This document shows positions 1 to 6,674 of a stretch of 11,548 bases of DNA, in pieces (within the stretch, counting starts at the first letter, position 1; the number at the start of each line of letters is the position of its first letter). The notes beneath the pieces were generated by a model that saw only the letters and a list, made by a program, of their open reading frames with translations, did no database searches and was not told the origin of the DNA. Origin of the DNA: Candidatus Phaeomarinibacter sp. (GTDB lineage Bacteria > Pseudomonadota > Alphaproteobacteria > CGMCC-115125); NCBI GenBank assembly GCA_028279995.1, contig JANQMQ010000047.1:1-11548 (forward strand), read 5' to 3'. The position numbers and the translations under genes were made by a program.

Positions 1-1
1 C

Positions 2-568
2 GGGCTGACGAAGCCACAGCCCGATCTGGGACCGGAAATTTCCATCGGGCGGCATTCCTATGGGCTGGCCCGCCGTATGGTGGCCGGTGCGTCAATGGAG
101 GCGCCGTTGACGGTCGGGTCATTCTGTTCGATTGGTCCGGATGTCCTGTTCTTCTCAAAAGCGGATCATCCAATTGATTTACCCAGCACCTATCCGTTCA
201 AGACGCTGATCTGGGACACCGACAAGCCAAACCAGGATGCCGTCACAAAGGGTGGCATCACCATCGGCAATGATGTGTGGATCGGCGCCCGTGCCATCAT
301 CATGTCCGGTGTGAGTATTGCCGATGGCGCTATCGTGGCAGCTGGTGCCGTTGTGACAAAGGATGTCGCACCCTATGCCATCGTCGGCGGCAACCCAGCT
401 CGCGAAATCCGCAAACGGTTCGGCGACGCGCAGATCGAGGCGCTTTTGAGCCTGCAATGGTGGGACTGGCCCGACGAGGACATCGAGAAGTTGAGGTCCG
501 AACTGTATGGGCCTGTGGAGGACTTCATTGCCGCGGCGCGGCAGTTGAAGATCTCCGCCTCCTCCTAA
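2..568 (+). CDS. Vat/CatB-family (left-handed beta-helix) O-acetyltransferase, 5'-truncated
   Basis: The reading frame is open to the left edge of the window, so the start codon lies upstream. An internal ATG at 77 would cut off the conserved IGRHSYG segment (visible residues 15-21) and is not the start. The 188 visible residues show imperfect hexapeptide repeats of the left-handed beta-helix fold (for example [15 protein letters not shown] followed by [22 protein letters not shown]). The segment DHPID-STYPF (from visible residue 55) contains His56, which matches the catalytic histidine region of xenobiotic acetyltransferases. The WWDWPDEDI motif near the end is typical of the family. Such enzymes are cytoplasmic trimers that use acetyl-CoA to acetylate hydroxyl groups of antibiotics, sugars or other small molecules. 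The substrate here cannot be told, and antibiotic resistance should not be assumed. The gene ends tail to tail with the GST-like gene and overlaps it by 4 bp. Confidence 0.88.
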   Translation, partial: GLTKPQPDLGPEISIGRHSYGLARRMVAGASMEAPLTVGSFCSIGPDVLFFSKADHPIDLPSTYPFKTLIWDTDKPNQDAVTKGGITIGNDVWIGARAIIMSGVSIADGAIVAAGAVVTKDVAPYAIVGGNPAREIRKRFGDAQIEALLSLQWWDWPDEDIEKLRSELYGPVEDFIAAARQLKISASS

Positions 569-1578
569 CCATACAGCGCACCGCTAACCTTTGCGTCGCG
601 AGCAATAGCCTCTTTCAGATCACGTTCGGCCTGCTCCACGATGGGGTGTGTTTTGTCTGTAATGGCAGCTTTCCAGCTCGGACGGGATTGCAGCGCCTCG
701 TAGTAGTCCTTGACGGGAGCGAGAGCTTCGTCTTCGAGGAAATGGTCAAGCCATCCAGTTTCATCCACCCTCAGTAGGATGCATGACCATGTCACGTCAG
801 CGAGTGTGTATTGCGCACCAAGTATCCACGGGCCGCCACTGCGCTTCAGCTGCTTGGCCAGCGTTCCAAGATGGGTGCGCATATGATCACGGCTCTTGTG
901 CAGCATGGCCTGTAGGGGTTTTTGCCCCAGCATTGTCCGCAGCCCAAACAGGCGGGCCGCCGTGAAGAAGGCAGGGCGTTTCTTGTCCGGGTGGAACAGA
1001 AATCCAACAAGTATTTTGCGAAGCGGAATGTAGCGGATCGCCGTCATGAAGGCTGGCATAGTCAGGCCGGGAATACAGCTGCCCGCACGTGTCTCCATAT
1101 TCGCCATCGGATCATCACTTGAGATCACGGCACTTTCGATCCAGCGCTCCATTTCCGCCCGCTCGGTCGCATCCTCTGGCGCAAGTGATGGCGCATCCGC
1201 TGCCGCGTGATCTGCCACATAGGACAGGATGTCATCGGACTCGTATATGGGGTGGCCATTGTGAACCAGCGTTGGAACCAGTCCTGACGGATTGATCTCC
1301 AGATAGTGCGCACTGATTGTCTCGTACTGGCCGGTCTCGATGAGGTCGATCTGGTGATACCTATACGATAGGCCTGCCTCAGCCATCACCAACCGCGTCT
1401 TGCGGGAGCAATGGGAAAAGGCATTCGCATAGAGTTCGAACTCTTCATCGTACGGCAGTGAGATGTCCTGCTGAATGCCGCCGGTCACCGGGTGTGTTTT
1501 TCGCCGTGACTTCTCAACGAGAAACCACAGGACCAGAACTGTAGCCAAAATGACAATGCCGACGAAAACCATAGACAT
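565..1578 (-). CDS. Membrane-anchored glutathione S-transferase-like protein
   Basis: 337 residues. Residues 4-21 are a continuous hydrophobic segment followed by KSRRK, which reads as an N-terminal membrane anchor with the rest of the protein in the cytoplasm. A thioredoxin-fold GST N-domain follows (about 47-125), with the active-site-like HCSRK (56-60), the cis-proline element VPTL (101-104) and ES (113-114) at the glutathione gamma-glutamyl site. The all-helical C-domain contains the YTLADV motif (257-262), the usual N-capping box. The protein is much longer than the usual 200-220 residues. Besides the anchor there seems to be an insertion of about 70 residues around 150-225. AAGGA at 1587-1591 lies 8 nt before the ATG and supports the start. 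It sits 65 bp downstream of the TetR gene on the same strand, probably as one operon. Conjugation, isomerisation or dehalogenation are all possible; the substrate is unknown. Confidence 0.82.
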   Translation of the reverse strand: MSMVFVGIVILATVLVLWFLVEKSRRKTHPVTGGIQQDISLPYDEEFELYANAFSHCSRKTRLVMAEAGLSYRYHQIDLIETGQYETISAHYLEINPSGLVPTLVHNGHPIYESDDILSYVADHAAADAPSLAPEDATERAEMERWIESAVISSDDPMANMETRAGSCIPGLTMPAFMTAIRYIPLRKILVGFLFHPDKKRPAFFTAARLFGLRTMLGQKPLQAMLHKSRDHMRTHLGTLAKQLKRSGGPWILGAQYTLADVTWSCILLRVDETGWLDHFLEDEALAPVKDYYEALQSRPSWKAAITDKTHPIVEQAERDLKEAIARDAKVSGALYG

Positions 1579-1643
1579 GGAAAGTGTCCTTGATGTGGAA
1601 GTTAGTCTCGCAAAATGTTGTCCGTCGTGGCGTGGAGTTATTG

Positions 1644-2294
1644 TCAGTCGTCTGAGGATTCATCCATCCGGTTGGCGATGATTTCCGCCACCATTGCGGC
1701 ATGTTGATTCACGAATTCATCTGACCGCGGATCAACGCCGAAGACTTTCTTGCACTCATGCTCAACTGAAAAGACGAAAGCCCCGGCACCAACCAGCAGG
1801 TAGTACCCATGGGGGTCGAAGTCGATGCCTAGCATGGCCCGCACGTTGTCCTGCATCGGGCGGATGTAAGTGTCCGTAATGTAGTCCATTCGCCAGGAGG
1901 GTGTTTTTCCTTCCTGAACCATCAATCGGTTGAGCTGCGGCACGTCGGCACTGAAACGCACGAACATCGTCACGTACAGCTTTACGCGTTCGCGTCGGGG
2001 GAGGGCATCCATCAGGCCAAGTACCTGCGCGTTGCGCTCCATCAGTTGCGCAAAGACACTATCCACAACCTTCTTCCAGAACGCTTCCTTGGTCTCGAAG
2101 TGGTAGGCGACCAGTCCGCGCTGAACACCGGCCTGGGTCTCGATCGTGCGCAGGGAGACGCCCTCAAACCCAAGGGATGAAAAAAGCTCGGTGCCGGCTT
2201 CAAGCAGGACCTCACGGGTTTCCTCTGCCCGCTTCTGGGGTGCCCGGCGCCGGGGTTTCTGGTCTGCTTTGGCCGGGGCTTCTGTAAGTGACAC
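1644..2294 (-). CDS. TetR/AcrR-family transcriptional regulator
   Basis: 216 residues when started at the GTG at 2294. The frame stays open upstream to an ATG at 2540, but that extension would run through the promoter region and into the divergent dioxygenase gene and looks non-coding. The GTG is preceded by GGAG about 8 nt upstream, and the protein then begins with a short basic tail before the fold, as is usual. The N-terminal DNA-binding domain covers about 22-80. Its helix-turn-helix (GVSLRTIETQAGVQRGLVAYHF, roughly 45-66) has the standard TetR ending YHF-x-K-E. The C-terminal half is the variable ligand-binding, dimerisation domain. The gene lies divergent from the extradiol dioxygenase operon across 81 bp that contains a palindromic operator candidate, so it is probably the repressor of that operon and of its own. 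The inducer is likely an aromatic substrate or intermediate (inference). Confidence 0.88.
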   Translation of the reverse strand: MSLTEAPAKADQKPRRRAPQKRAEETREVLLEAGTELFSSLGFEGVSLRTIETQAGVQRGLVAYHFETKEAFWKKVVDSVFAQLMERNAQVLGLMDALPRRERVKLYVTMFVRFSADVPQLNRLMVQEGKTPSWRMDYITDTYIRPMQDNVRAMLGIDFDPHGYYLLVGAGAFVFSVEHECKKVFGVDPRSDEFVNQHAAMVAEIIANRMDESSDD

Positions 2295-2308
2295 GCAACG
2301 CGCTCCAA

Positions 2309-2361
2309 AAACTTGTTGAATAACAAAATTAGTATCACTAAGTTCGTCAGATAGCAAGTTT
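2309..2361. promoter_or_regulatory. Divergent promoter region with a spaced 7-bp inverted repeat
   Basis: AAACTTG (2309-2315) and CAAGTTT (2355-2361) form a perfect inverted repeat flanking the operator candidate. A second small inverted repeat, TTGTT-GAAT-AACAA, lies at 2313-2326. Plausible but weak promoter elements can be placed here. Rightward: TTGAAT (2316-2321) and TAAGTT (2339-2344) with 17 bp between. Leftward: TTGCTA (complement of 2352-2357) and TACTAA (complement of 2329-2334), also 17 bp apart. Both pairs overlap the operator. The region is AT-rich against its surroundings. Confidence 0.35.
2323..2347. promoter_or_regulatory. Candidate TetR operator (imperfect palindrome) between divergent genes
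   Basis: The core TTAGT-ATC-ACTAA (2329-2341) is a perfect 5-bp inverted repeat around a 3-bp centre. Continuing outwards, 9 of 11 positions in each arm pair between 2323 and 2347. Size and symmetry fit TetR-family operators. It lies midway between the regulator start (2294) and the dioxygenase start (2376), where binding could block both promoters. No experimental or comparative support is available here. Confidence 0.5.
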
Positions 2362-2375
2362 ATTGGAGACAGAAG

Positions 2376-3302
2376 ATGGGCATTCGAGTTTCGGACGTGG
2401 CTTTTGTCAGATTTCAGGCGCCGGACCTGGATCAGATGGAGGCCTTTCTCACCGACTTCGGGCTCGTGCGCGCCGAAAAGACAGACGACACGCTCTATAT
2501 GCGCGGCGCTGGCGACGAGCCCTTCGTTCATGTGACCCACAAGGGTGCGGCCGGGTTCGCCGGCATCGCCTTCCTTGCCGACAGTGTGTCGGACCTGGAG
2601 GCGCTTGCCGCTATGGAAGGGGCGTCACCTGTTGAGGAGATAACGGAACCCGGTGGCGGCAAGCGTGTGCGCTTCGTGGACCCCAACGGTCACAAGGTAG
2701 AAGTGGTGGCTGGACGTGAGAGCGTCGGGGCGCTCGACTTGCAACGGGGCGCAGCGACCAACTGCGCAATGCAACAGCCGCGCGTGGACAAGACGCTTAG
2801 GTCAGGCGAGGGCCCGGCTCAGGTCATGCGTCTGGGGCATTGCGTCCTCAACGTTGTTGATTTCCGGCAGAGCGAGGCCTGGTACAAGGAGCGTTTCGGC
2901 CTGATTACCTCTGACGAGATTGAAATCGAGAAGGGCACCTCGATCGGCGCCTTCATGCGCTGCGATCGGGGAAGTCTTCCCGCTGATCATCACACTCTTT
3001 TCCTGCTCGGCACCGGTGAAGCCGGTTTCAACCACGCCGCTTTCGAGGTGGCCAATGTCGATGACCTGATGGCCGGCAACAGCCACCTTGCGGCCAAAGG
3101 CTACACCCATGAGTGGGGCGTCGGCCGGCATATTCTGGGCAGTCAGGTCTTCGATTACTGGCGTGACCCCTGGGGCCATACCGTCGAGCACTGGACAGAT
3201 GGTGACGTCTTCACCAGCGACACGCCGGCCAACACTCAGGGCATTGATACGCTGTTGGGCGTCCAATGGGGCCCACCGCCGCCGCCGACACTCGGCTCCT
3301 AG
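2376..3302 (+). CDS. Type I extradiol (catecholic) ring-cleavage dioxygenase, VOC superfamily
   Basis: 308 residues, the usual length for two-domain enzymes related to 2,3-dihydroxybiphenyl 1,2-dioxygenase (BphC). The start ATG has GGAG at 2365-2368, 7 nt upstream. The protein has two VOC modules: a degenerate N-terminal one (about 5-112) and a catalytic C-terminal one (about 150-275). The Fe(II) ligands of the 2-His-1-carboxylate triad are present: His155 (RLGHCVLN), His220 (GFNHAAFEV) and Glu271 (HTVEHW). Second-sphere residues also match BphC: His205, His251 (GRHILGSQ) and Tyr261 (DYWRDPWG). The enzyme should therefore be active and cleave a catechol next to the two hydroxyls, using O2, in the cytoplasm. 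It is the first gene of an apparent operon with the FAH-family hydrolase and the FAD hydroxylase. The true catechol substrate cannot be read from sequence. Confidence 0.9.
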   Translation: MGIRVSDVAFVRFQAPDLDQMEAFLTDFGLVRAEKTDDTLYMRGAGDEPFVHVTHKGAAGFAGIAFLADSVSDLEALAAMEGASPVEEITEPGGGKRVRFVDPNGHKVEVVAGRESVGALDLQRGAATNCAMQQPRVDKTLRSGEGPAQVMRLGHCVLNVVDFRQSEAWYKERFGLITSDEIEIEKGTSIGAFMRCDRGSLPADHHTLFLLGTGEAGFNHAAFEVANVDDLMAGNSHLAAKGYTHEWGVGRHILGSQVFDYWRDPWGHTVEHWTDGDVFTSDTPANTQGIDTLLGVQWGPPPPPTLGS

Positions 3303-3343
3303 GCACTACGCCGTTACATCAAAACAATCAGAGGATACGCAGC

Positions 3344-4210
3344 ATGAAGCTCGCAACATTTACCCATGGCGGCAAAACACGCATTGGCAAGGTCGTTGGT
3401 GACGACATTGTGGACCTTGCCGCAGCCGACCCGTCCCTCCCCACAGAGATGATCGCATTTCTCAAGGCTGGCGACGCCGCAATGGCGGCGGCAGAAAAGG
3501 CGTCCGGTTCAGAAATCCCGCTCGCAGAGGTCACACTGGAAGCCCCGATCATGAAGCCGGGCAAGGTCATGGCGATCGGCCTCAACTATGGGGATCACGT
3601 GAAGGAGTCAGGTCTCGACACGCCGGAAAACCAGATCTGGTTTACCAAGTCACCTACCGGTTGCGTCGGCGAAGGCGCGGACGTCCTCAAGCCTGCCGTG
3701 TCTGACATGGTCGATTGGGAAGCTGAACTCGTCATGGTCATCGGCAAGCGTGCGCGCAATGTACCGCGTGAGCGCACCCACGAAATTGTCGCTGGCTACT
3801 GCTGCGGCAACGACATCTCCGTGCGCGACTGGCAGTTCCATTCCCCGCAGTTCACCATCGGCAAGAGCTTCGACACACACGGCCCCATTGGCCCGTGGAT
3901 CACGACGTCGGATGAAGTCGGCGATCCCCACGATCTGGATATCAAGTGCCTCGTCAACGGCGAAGTGAAGCAGTGTTCGAACACGAAGCACCTGATCTTT
4001 GACTGCTTCGACCAACTCGCGGAGCTGACCCAAGTCATGACACTTGAGCCCGGCGACATCATCTTCAGCGGCACCCCCGGTGGCGTTGGCATTGCCATGC
4101 AGCCGCCTCAGTTCATGAAGATCGGTGACGAGGTCACAATCGAGATCAGCAAGCTCGGCTCGATCACCAACACTTTGGTGGCCGAAGACACGACCACCGT
4201 CATTGAGTAG
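3344..4210 (+). CDS. Fumarylacetoacetate hydrolase (FAH) family protein
   Basis: 288 residues from the ATG at 3344, which has GAGGA at 3331-3335, 8 nt upstream. The frame extends further upstream, but only into the end of the dioxygenase gene. A short N-terminal domain (1-65) is followed by the FAH catalytic fold. The metal-binding acids are present: Glu126 and Glu128 in DWEAEL, and Asp157 in GNDISVRD. Also conserved are Lys174 in GKSFDTHGPIGPW and the loop LEPGDIIFSGTPGGVG (235-250). Members hydrolyse C-C bonds of beta-diketo acids, decarboxylate, or hydrate or isomerise ring-cleavage products. Placed 41 bp after an extradiol dioxygenase gene, it most likely acts on the ring-opened product, replacing the alpha/beta-hydrolase seen in many meta-cleavage operons, or on the following enol acid. 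The specific reaction is inferred. Confidence 0.88.
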   Translation: MKLATFTHGGKTRIGKVVGDDIVDLAAADPSLPTEMIAFLKAGDAAMAAAEKASGSEIPLAEVTLEAPIMKPGKVMAIGLNYGDHVKESGLDTPENQIWFTKSPTGCVGEGADVLKPAVSDMVDWEAELVMVIGKRARNVPRERTHEIVAGYCCGNDISVRDWQFHSPQFTIGKSFDTHGPIGPWITTSDEVGDPHDLDIKCLVNGEVKQCSNTKHLIFDCFDQLAELTQVMTLEPGDIIFSGTPGGVGIAMQPPQFMKIGDEVTIEISKLGSITNTLVAEDTTTVIE

Positions 4211-4219
4211 GGGGCGGCC

Positions 4220-5704
4220 ATGTATGATGTGACCATCATCGGTTATGGCCCGGTCGGGGCAATGCTCGCCGCCCTTCTGGGCGCAAAGGGCCGAAAGGTT
4301 CTGGTCGTCGAACGCGACACGGATGTCTATCCACTGCCCCGAGCCGTGCACATGGATCACGAGGTGTTTCGCCTCATCAGTCTTGTCAATGCAGACAAGG
4401 CCGTGATGGAGATCAGCCGACCAACATCGACTTATGATTTTGAGACGGCGGACGGCGACCTGTTGATGGGGTTTGCGCCGCCTAAGGAGCCGGCCCCAAC
4501 CGGATATCCTTGGAGCAACATCTTCCACCAGCCAACCCTCGAAAAAGCGATCCGAGCGGATGTGGAACGCCACCCGAGCATCGAGGTGCGCCTAGGTGTG
4601 GAGTTCAAGTCCTACGATGATTCAGCGGCCGACCATGTGAAGGTTAGCCTGTCCGACAATCCTGATGCTCCGGTCGAAACCAGATATCTGGTTGGGTGTG
4701 ATGGGGGCCGGTCACCGGTGCGCCGCCAGGCGGGGATCGGCATGGACGATCTGGATTTCAACGAGCCCTGGGTCGTTGTGGATGTCCTGCTGGCTGACGG
4801 CATGGATGTTCTTCATGAGGCCAGCCGCCAGATTTGCGATCCACGCCGCCCGGTCACATCCATACCCATCGGCCATGGCCGTCACCGCTGGGAGTTCATG
4901 TTGCTGGACGACGAAGTTGAGCGGGACATGACAACCAAGGAAAACCTGGAACGTCTGATCGCGCCGCAACTGCCTGAGGGCGTCACCATGGCCGAGATCG
5001 AAGTGGAGCGCAGCGCCGTCTACACCTTCCATGGCGTATTTGCCGAAAAATGGCGAGATGGACGCGTCCTTCTGGCAGGCGATGCAGCCCATCAGATGCC
5101 GCCGTTCCTAGGGCAGGGGCTGTGTTCCGGTGTGCGGGATGCCGCCAACCTCGCCTGGAAACTGGACGCCATCCTCGCAGGGGATGCGTCGGAGGCGCTG
5201 CTGGACACCGTTCAACCCGAACGCGAACCACAGATCCGCTTTATTACTGAAACGGCCATCGGCATGGGACAGGTCGTTTGCACCCATGATATCGAACAGG
5301 CAGCCGCCCGTGACAAGGAGATGTGCGTCGGCAAGCGCGAAGATCGCGTAAACGGGATGCCGCCTTTGCCACCGGTAGAGGCTGGTGGAAGCGACACACC
5401 CAATGCCGGCCTTCCTCTGAGCAAGGACGCGGGCCTGGATACAGCTGCTCCCTATCAGCCGATCCTCATTCTCAGGTCAAAGGGTGATGCGCCTGCGTCA
5501 TCAAGTGTTCCCGACCTGCATGTGGCATGGCTGACAGGAGAGGGGGCGCTGGCAGACAAGGATGGTTTCCTTGCGGACCAGCTCGCCAATGCATCAGCGT
5601 TGCTGGCACGCCCCGACAAGATCATTTTCGGAACCGGTGATGCGGCCGAGTTGCTTGCTGAATACGCAAGGTATCTCCGCGCGGACGCCCGCATGGCGGC
5701 ATGA
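4220..5704 (+). CDS. FAD-dependent aromatic hydroxylase, MhpA-like (class A flavoprotein monooxygenase)
   Basis: 494 residues. The start is 9 nt after the FAH stop, with AGGGGG at the junction as a weak ribosome site, so translation is probably coupled. The para-hydroxybenzoate-hydroxylase fold shows its three signatures. These are the Rossmann GxGxxG (GYGPVG, 8-13) with Glu31 at the end of strand 2, the DG motif in CDGGRSPVRR (160-169), and the GD motif in GRVLLAGDAAHQMPPFLGQG (281-300). Order and spacing resemble 3-(3-hydroxyphenyl)propionate hydroxylase (MhpA), which is about 554 residues. The C-terminal thioredoxin-like part here is shorter. The reaction expected is NAD(P)H- and O2-dependent ortho-hydroxylation of a phenol to a catechol, which would feed the dioxygenase two genes upstream. 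The substrate may be a phenylpropanoid or another substituted phenol. A strict mhpA assignment is not justified. Confidence 0.87.
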   Translation: MYDVTIIGYGPVGAMLAALLGAKGRKVLVVERDTDVYPLPRAVHMDHEVFRLISLVNADKAVMEISRPTSTYDFETADGDLLMGFAPPKEPAPTGYPWSNIFHQPTLEKAIRADVERHPSIEVRLGVEFKSYDDSAADHVKVSLSDNPDAPVETRYLVGCDGGRSPVRRQAGIGMDDLDFNEPWVVVDVLLADGMDVLHEASRQICDPRRPVTSIPIGHGRHRWEFMLLDDEVERDMTTKENLERLIAPQLPEGVTMAEIEVERSAVYTFHGVFAEKWRDGRVLLAGDAAHQMPPFLGQGLCSGVRDAANLAWKLDAILAGDASEALLDTVQPEREPQIRFITETAIGMGQVVCTHDIEQAAARDKEMCVGKREDRVNGMPPLPPVEAGGSDTPNAGLPLSKDAGLDTAAPYQPILILRSKGDAPASSSVPDLHVAWLTGEGALADKDGFLADQLANASALLARPDKIIFGTGDAAELLAEYARYLRADARMAA

Positions 5705-5737
5705 CCTAAGGGACATGGCTGCTACCTGCCTGGCAAG

Positions 5738-5751
5738 TGATATCGATATCA
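5738..5751. promoter_or_regulatory. Perfect 14-bp palindrome TGATATCGATATCA
   Basis: A perfect, loop-free palindrome lies 34 bp after the hydroxylase stop and 206 bp before the globin start. It is flanked on both sides by the direct repeat GCAAG (5733-5737 and 5752-5756). With no spacer it suits a dimeric DNA-binding protein better than an RNA hairpin. The bound protein is unknown. Confidence 0.3.
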
Positions 5752-5834
5752 GCAAGGTCACCTGGGCTCCATGGTCCGGCAGTCAAAAAACCAACCATCC
5801 CAAGCGGGTAGGTTGCTGCGCGTCGAGTGATGTT

Positions 5835-5848
5835 TGCTCTGCAGAGCA
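5835..5848. promoter_or_regulatory. Perfect 14-bp palindrome TGCTCTGCAGAGCA
   Basis: Second perfect palindrome in the 253-bp spacer between the hydroxylase and globin genes, about 110 bp before the globin ATG. It could be an operator for the globin gene. Its half-site is unlike that of the palindrome at 5738-5751, and it does not match the FNR/NnrR consensus. The rest of the 5705-5957 spacer shows no convincing gene, promoter or T-tract terminator. Confidence 0.3.
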
Positions 5849-5957
5849 TCAAGGCTTTCTTTGTCCTCGGGCTTTCGGCACAGTGTCCTCGCTTCACCGG
5901 GCCGATGTCGGCTTGGCCTGGAAGCTGGGCCGGGATGAAAGCGACGAGGAACCAAAA

Positions 5958-6359
5958 ATGACCAATGCCGATGTCATCACGCAGACTCTTGAGCTTGTCG
6001 TAGACAAGCTCGGCGATCCGGCGCCCCTGGTCTATGAGCGCCTGTTCAAGCAGCGCCCCGATCTGGAAGAAATGTTCTTCATGGACTCAGACGGCGGTGT
6101 GCGCGGTTCAATGCTGCAGCAATGCTTCGATTGTATCTTTGATATCGCCGCTGACGGCATCCTATGCGGCAGTGTCATACCGTCCGAGTGCCAGCGTCAC
6201 GAGGAATATGGCGTGGAAGCCGACCTCTTCGTCAGTTTCTTCACGACAATCCGGGATACTTTCCGCGACATGCTGGCAGACGCCTGGACACCACAAATGG
6301 AAGAAGCCTGGTCAACACTTCTTGCGGATCTGGCTGGGGTGCAAGCCAAGGCAGCCTGA
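5958..6359 (+). CDS. Single-domain globin-like protein
   Basis: 133 residues from the ATG at 5958. The same frame runs on upstream to 5562, but that part overlaps the hydroxylase gene and has no globin similarity. The ribosome site is poor (GAGGA at 5946-5950, 7 nt from the ATG, is the best match). The pattern fits a bacterial globin. An A/B-helix stretch (PAPLVYERLFKQRPDLEEMF, 21-40) leads to the CD1 phenylalanine at 40 or 41. His81 in RHEEYGV fits the haem-binding proximal F8 histidine. The G/H-helix part, LFVSFFTTIRDTF to WTPQMEEAW, is also typical. Phe-to-His spacing of about 40 matches Vitreoscilla haemoglobin. The distal residue is probably Gln54 or Gln55. Roles of such proteins include O2 binding, NO detoxification and sensing; none can be chosen from sequence. 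It follows the catabolic operon but has its own 253-bp upstream region. Confidence 0.75.
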   Translation: MTNADVITQTLELVVDKLGDPAPLVYERLFKQRPDLEEMFFMDSDGGVRGSMLQQCFDCIFDIAADGILCGSVIPSECQRHEEYGVEADLFVSFFTTIRDTFRDMLADAWTPQMEEAWSTLLADLAGVQAKAA

Positions 6360-6373
6360 CCGGTTGCCAGCGG

Positions 6374-6389
6374 CCCGCCAGCCTGCGGG
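6374..6389 (+). terminator. Weak hairpin after the globin gene
   Basis: CCCGC (6374-6378) and GCGGG (6385-6389) can form a 5-bp GC stem with a 6-nt loop, 14 nt after the globin stop and before the convergent tRNA gene. It is followed by AAAATTCT, not a clear T-run, so it is at best a poor intrinsic terminator. Confidence 0.25.
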
Positions 6390-6405
6390 AAAATTCTGAA
6401 GGTGC

Positions 6406-6479
6406 TGGCTGGGGGACTAGGATTCGAACCTAGACTGGCGGAGTCAGAGTCCGCTGTCCTACCATTAGACGATCCCCCA
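6406..6479 (-). tRNA. tRNA-Gln(CTG)
   Basis: Read on the minus strand, the 74 nt fold as a full cloverleaf. The acceptor stem TGGGGGA pairs with TCCCCCA, followed by discriminator G and an encoded CCA (CCA complement at 6406-6408). The D-arm contains the TAATGGTAGGA region. The anticodon stem GCGGA/TCCGC encloses loop CTCTGAC with anticodon CTG, which reads CAG (Gln). The T-arm carries GGTTCGAATCC. The gene converges on the globin gene. It is intact, and no duplicated 3' end (integration scar) was seen elsewhere in the window. Confidence 0.97.
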
Positions 6480-6492
6480 ACGAGGAAGCGGC

Positions 6493-6522
6493 GGTTTAGC
6501 GTGAAGGCTTGGCATCTGTCAA
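6493..6522 (-). promoter_or_regulatory. Sigma70-type promoter of the tRNA-Gln gene
   Basis: On the minus strand, a perfect -35 box TTGACA (complement of 6517-6522) is followed after 18 nt by TAAACC (complement of 6493-6498) as a weaker -10. Transcription would begin near 6486, only about 7 nt before the mature tRNA 5' end. A strong -35 box so close to a tRNA gene is what is expected. Confidence 0.6.
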
Positions 6523-6579
6523 ACCTCTTTCGCGCAATTCCTGCTTGACTGCCGTGGTTAGCACTTTCTCGCCGAAAGC

Positions 6580-6595
6580 TTAATTCCGCATTTAC
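6580..6595 (+). promoter_or_regulatory. CtrA-like motif upstream of the receiver gene
   Basis: TTAA (6580-6583), seven bases, then TTTAC (6591-6595). The alphaproteobacterial CtrA consensus is TTAA-N7-TTAAC, so there is one mismatch in the second half-site. It lies about 80 bp before the receiver gene, in the 195-bp space 6480-6674 that otherwise holds only the tRNA promoter. Chance occurrence is quite possible. Confidence 0.25.
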
Positions 6596-6674
6596 CCCGC
6601 GCAGATAGGATTATGTCCGGAATCTGGCTGTTCTGCTTGCGCATGCAGCCGTCAGACTGGGCAGGAGGGCGCCG

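Noticed and set aside
2..568. Antibiotic resistance gene
   Set aside because: The Vat/CatB fold is shared by many sugar and small-molecule acetyltransferases; nothing in the sequence or neighbours points to an antibiotic.
2295..2540. N-terminal extension of the TetR gene up to an ATG at 2540
   Set aside because: It would cover the AT-rich divergent promoter and run antisense through 165 bp of the dioxygenase gene; the extra residues do not resemble TetR proteins, and GTG 2294 has its own GGAG.
3650..4573. Long antisense open frame (307 codons) opposite the FAH and hydroxylase genes
   Set aside because: Typical high-GC shadow frame: the opposite strand carries fully conserved enzyme motifs, and the antisense product has no recognisable family.
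5562..5957. Open frame extending the globin upstream
   Set aside because: It overlaps the hydroxylase 3' end in another frame and encodes no recognisable domain; the globin homology starts right after the ATG at 5958.
6331..6414. Nine-base TGGCTGGGG present at 6331-6339 and at the tRNA 3' end (6406-6414), considered as an attachment-site repeat
   Set aside because: Too short for an att core, the first copy lies inside the globin coding sequence, and no integrase gene is in the window.
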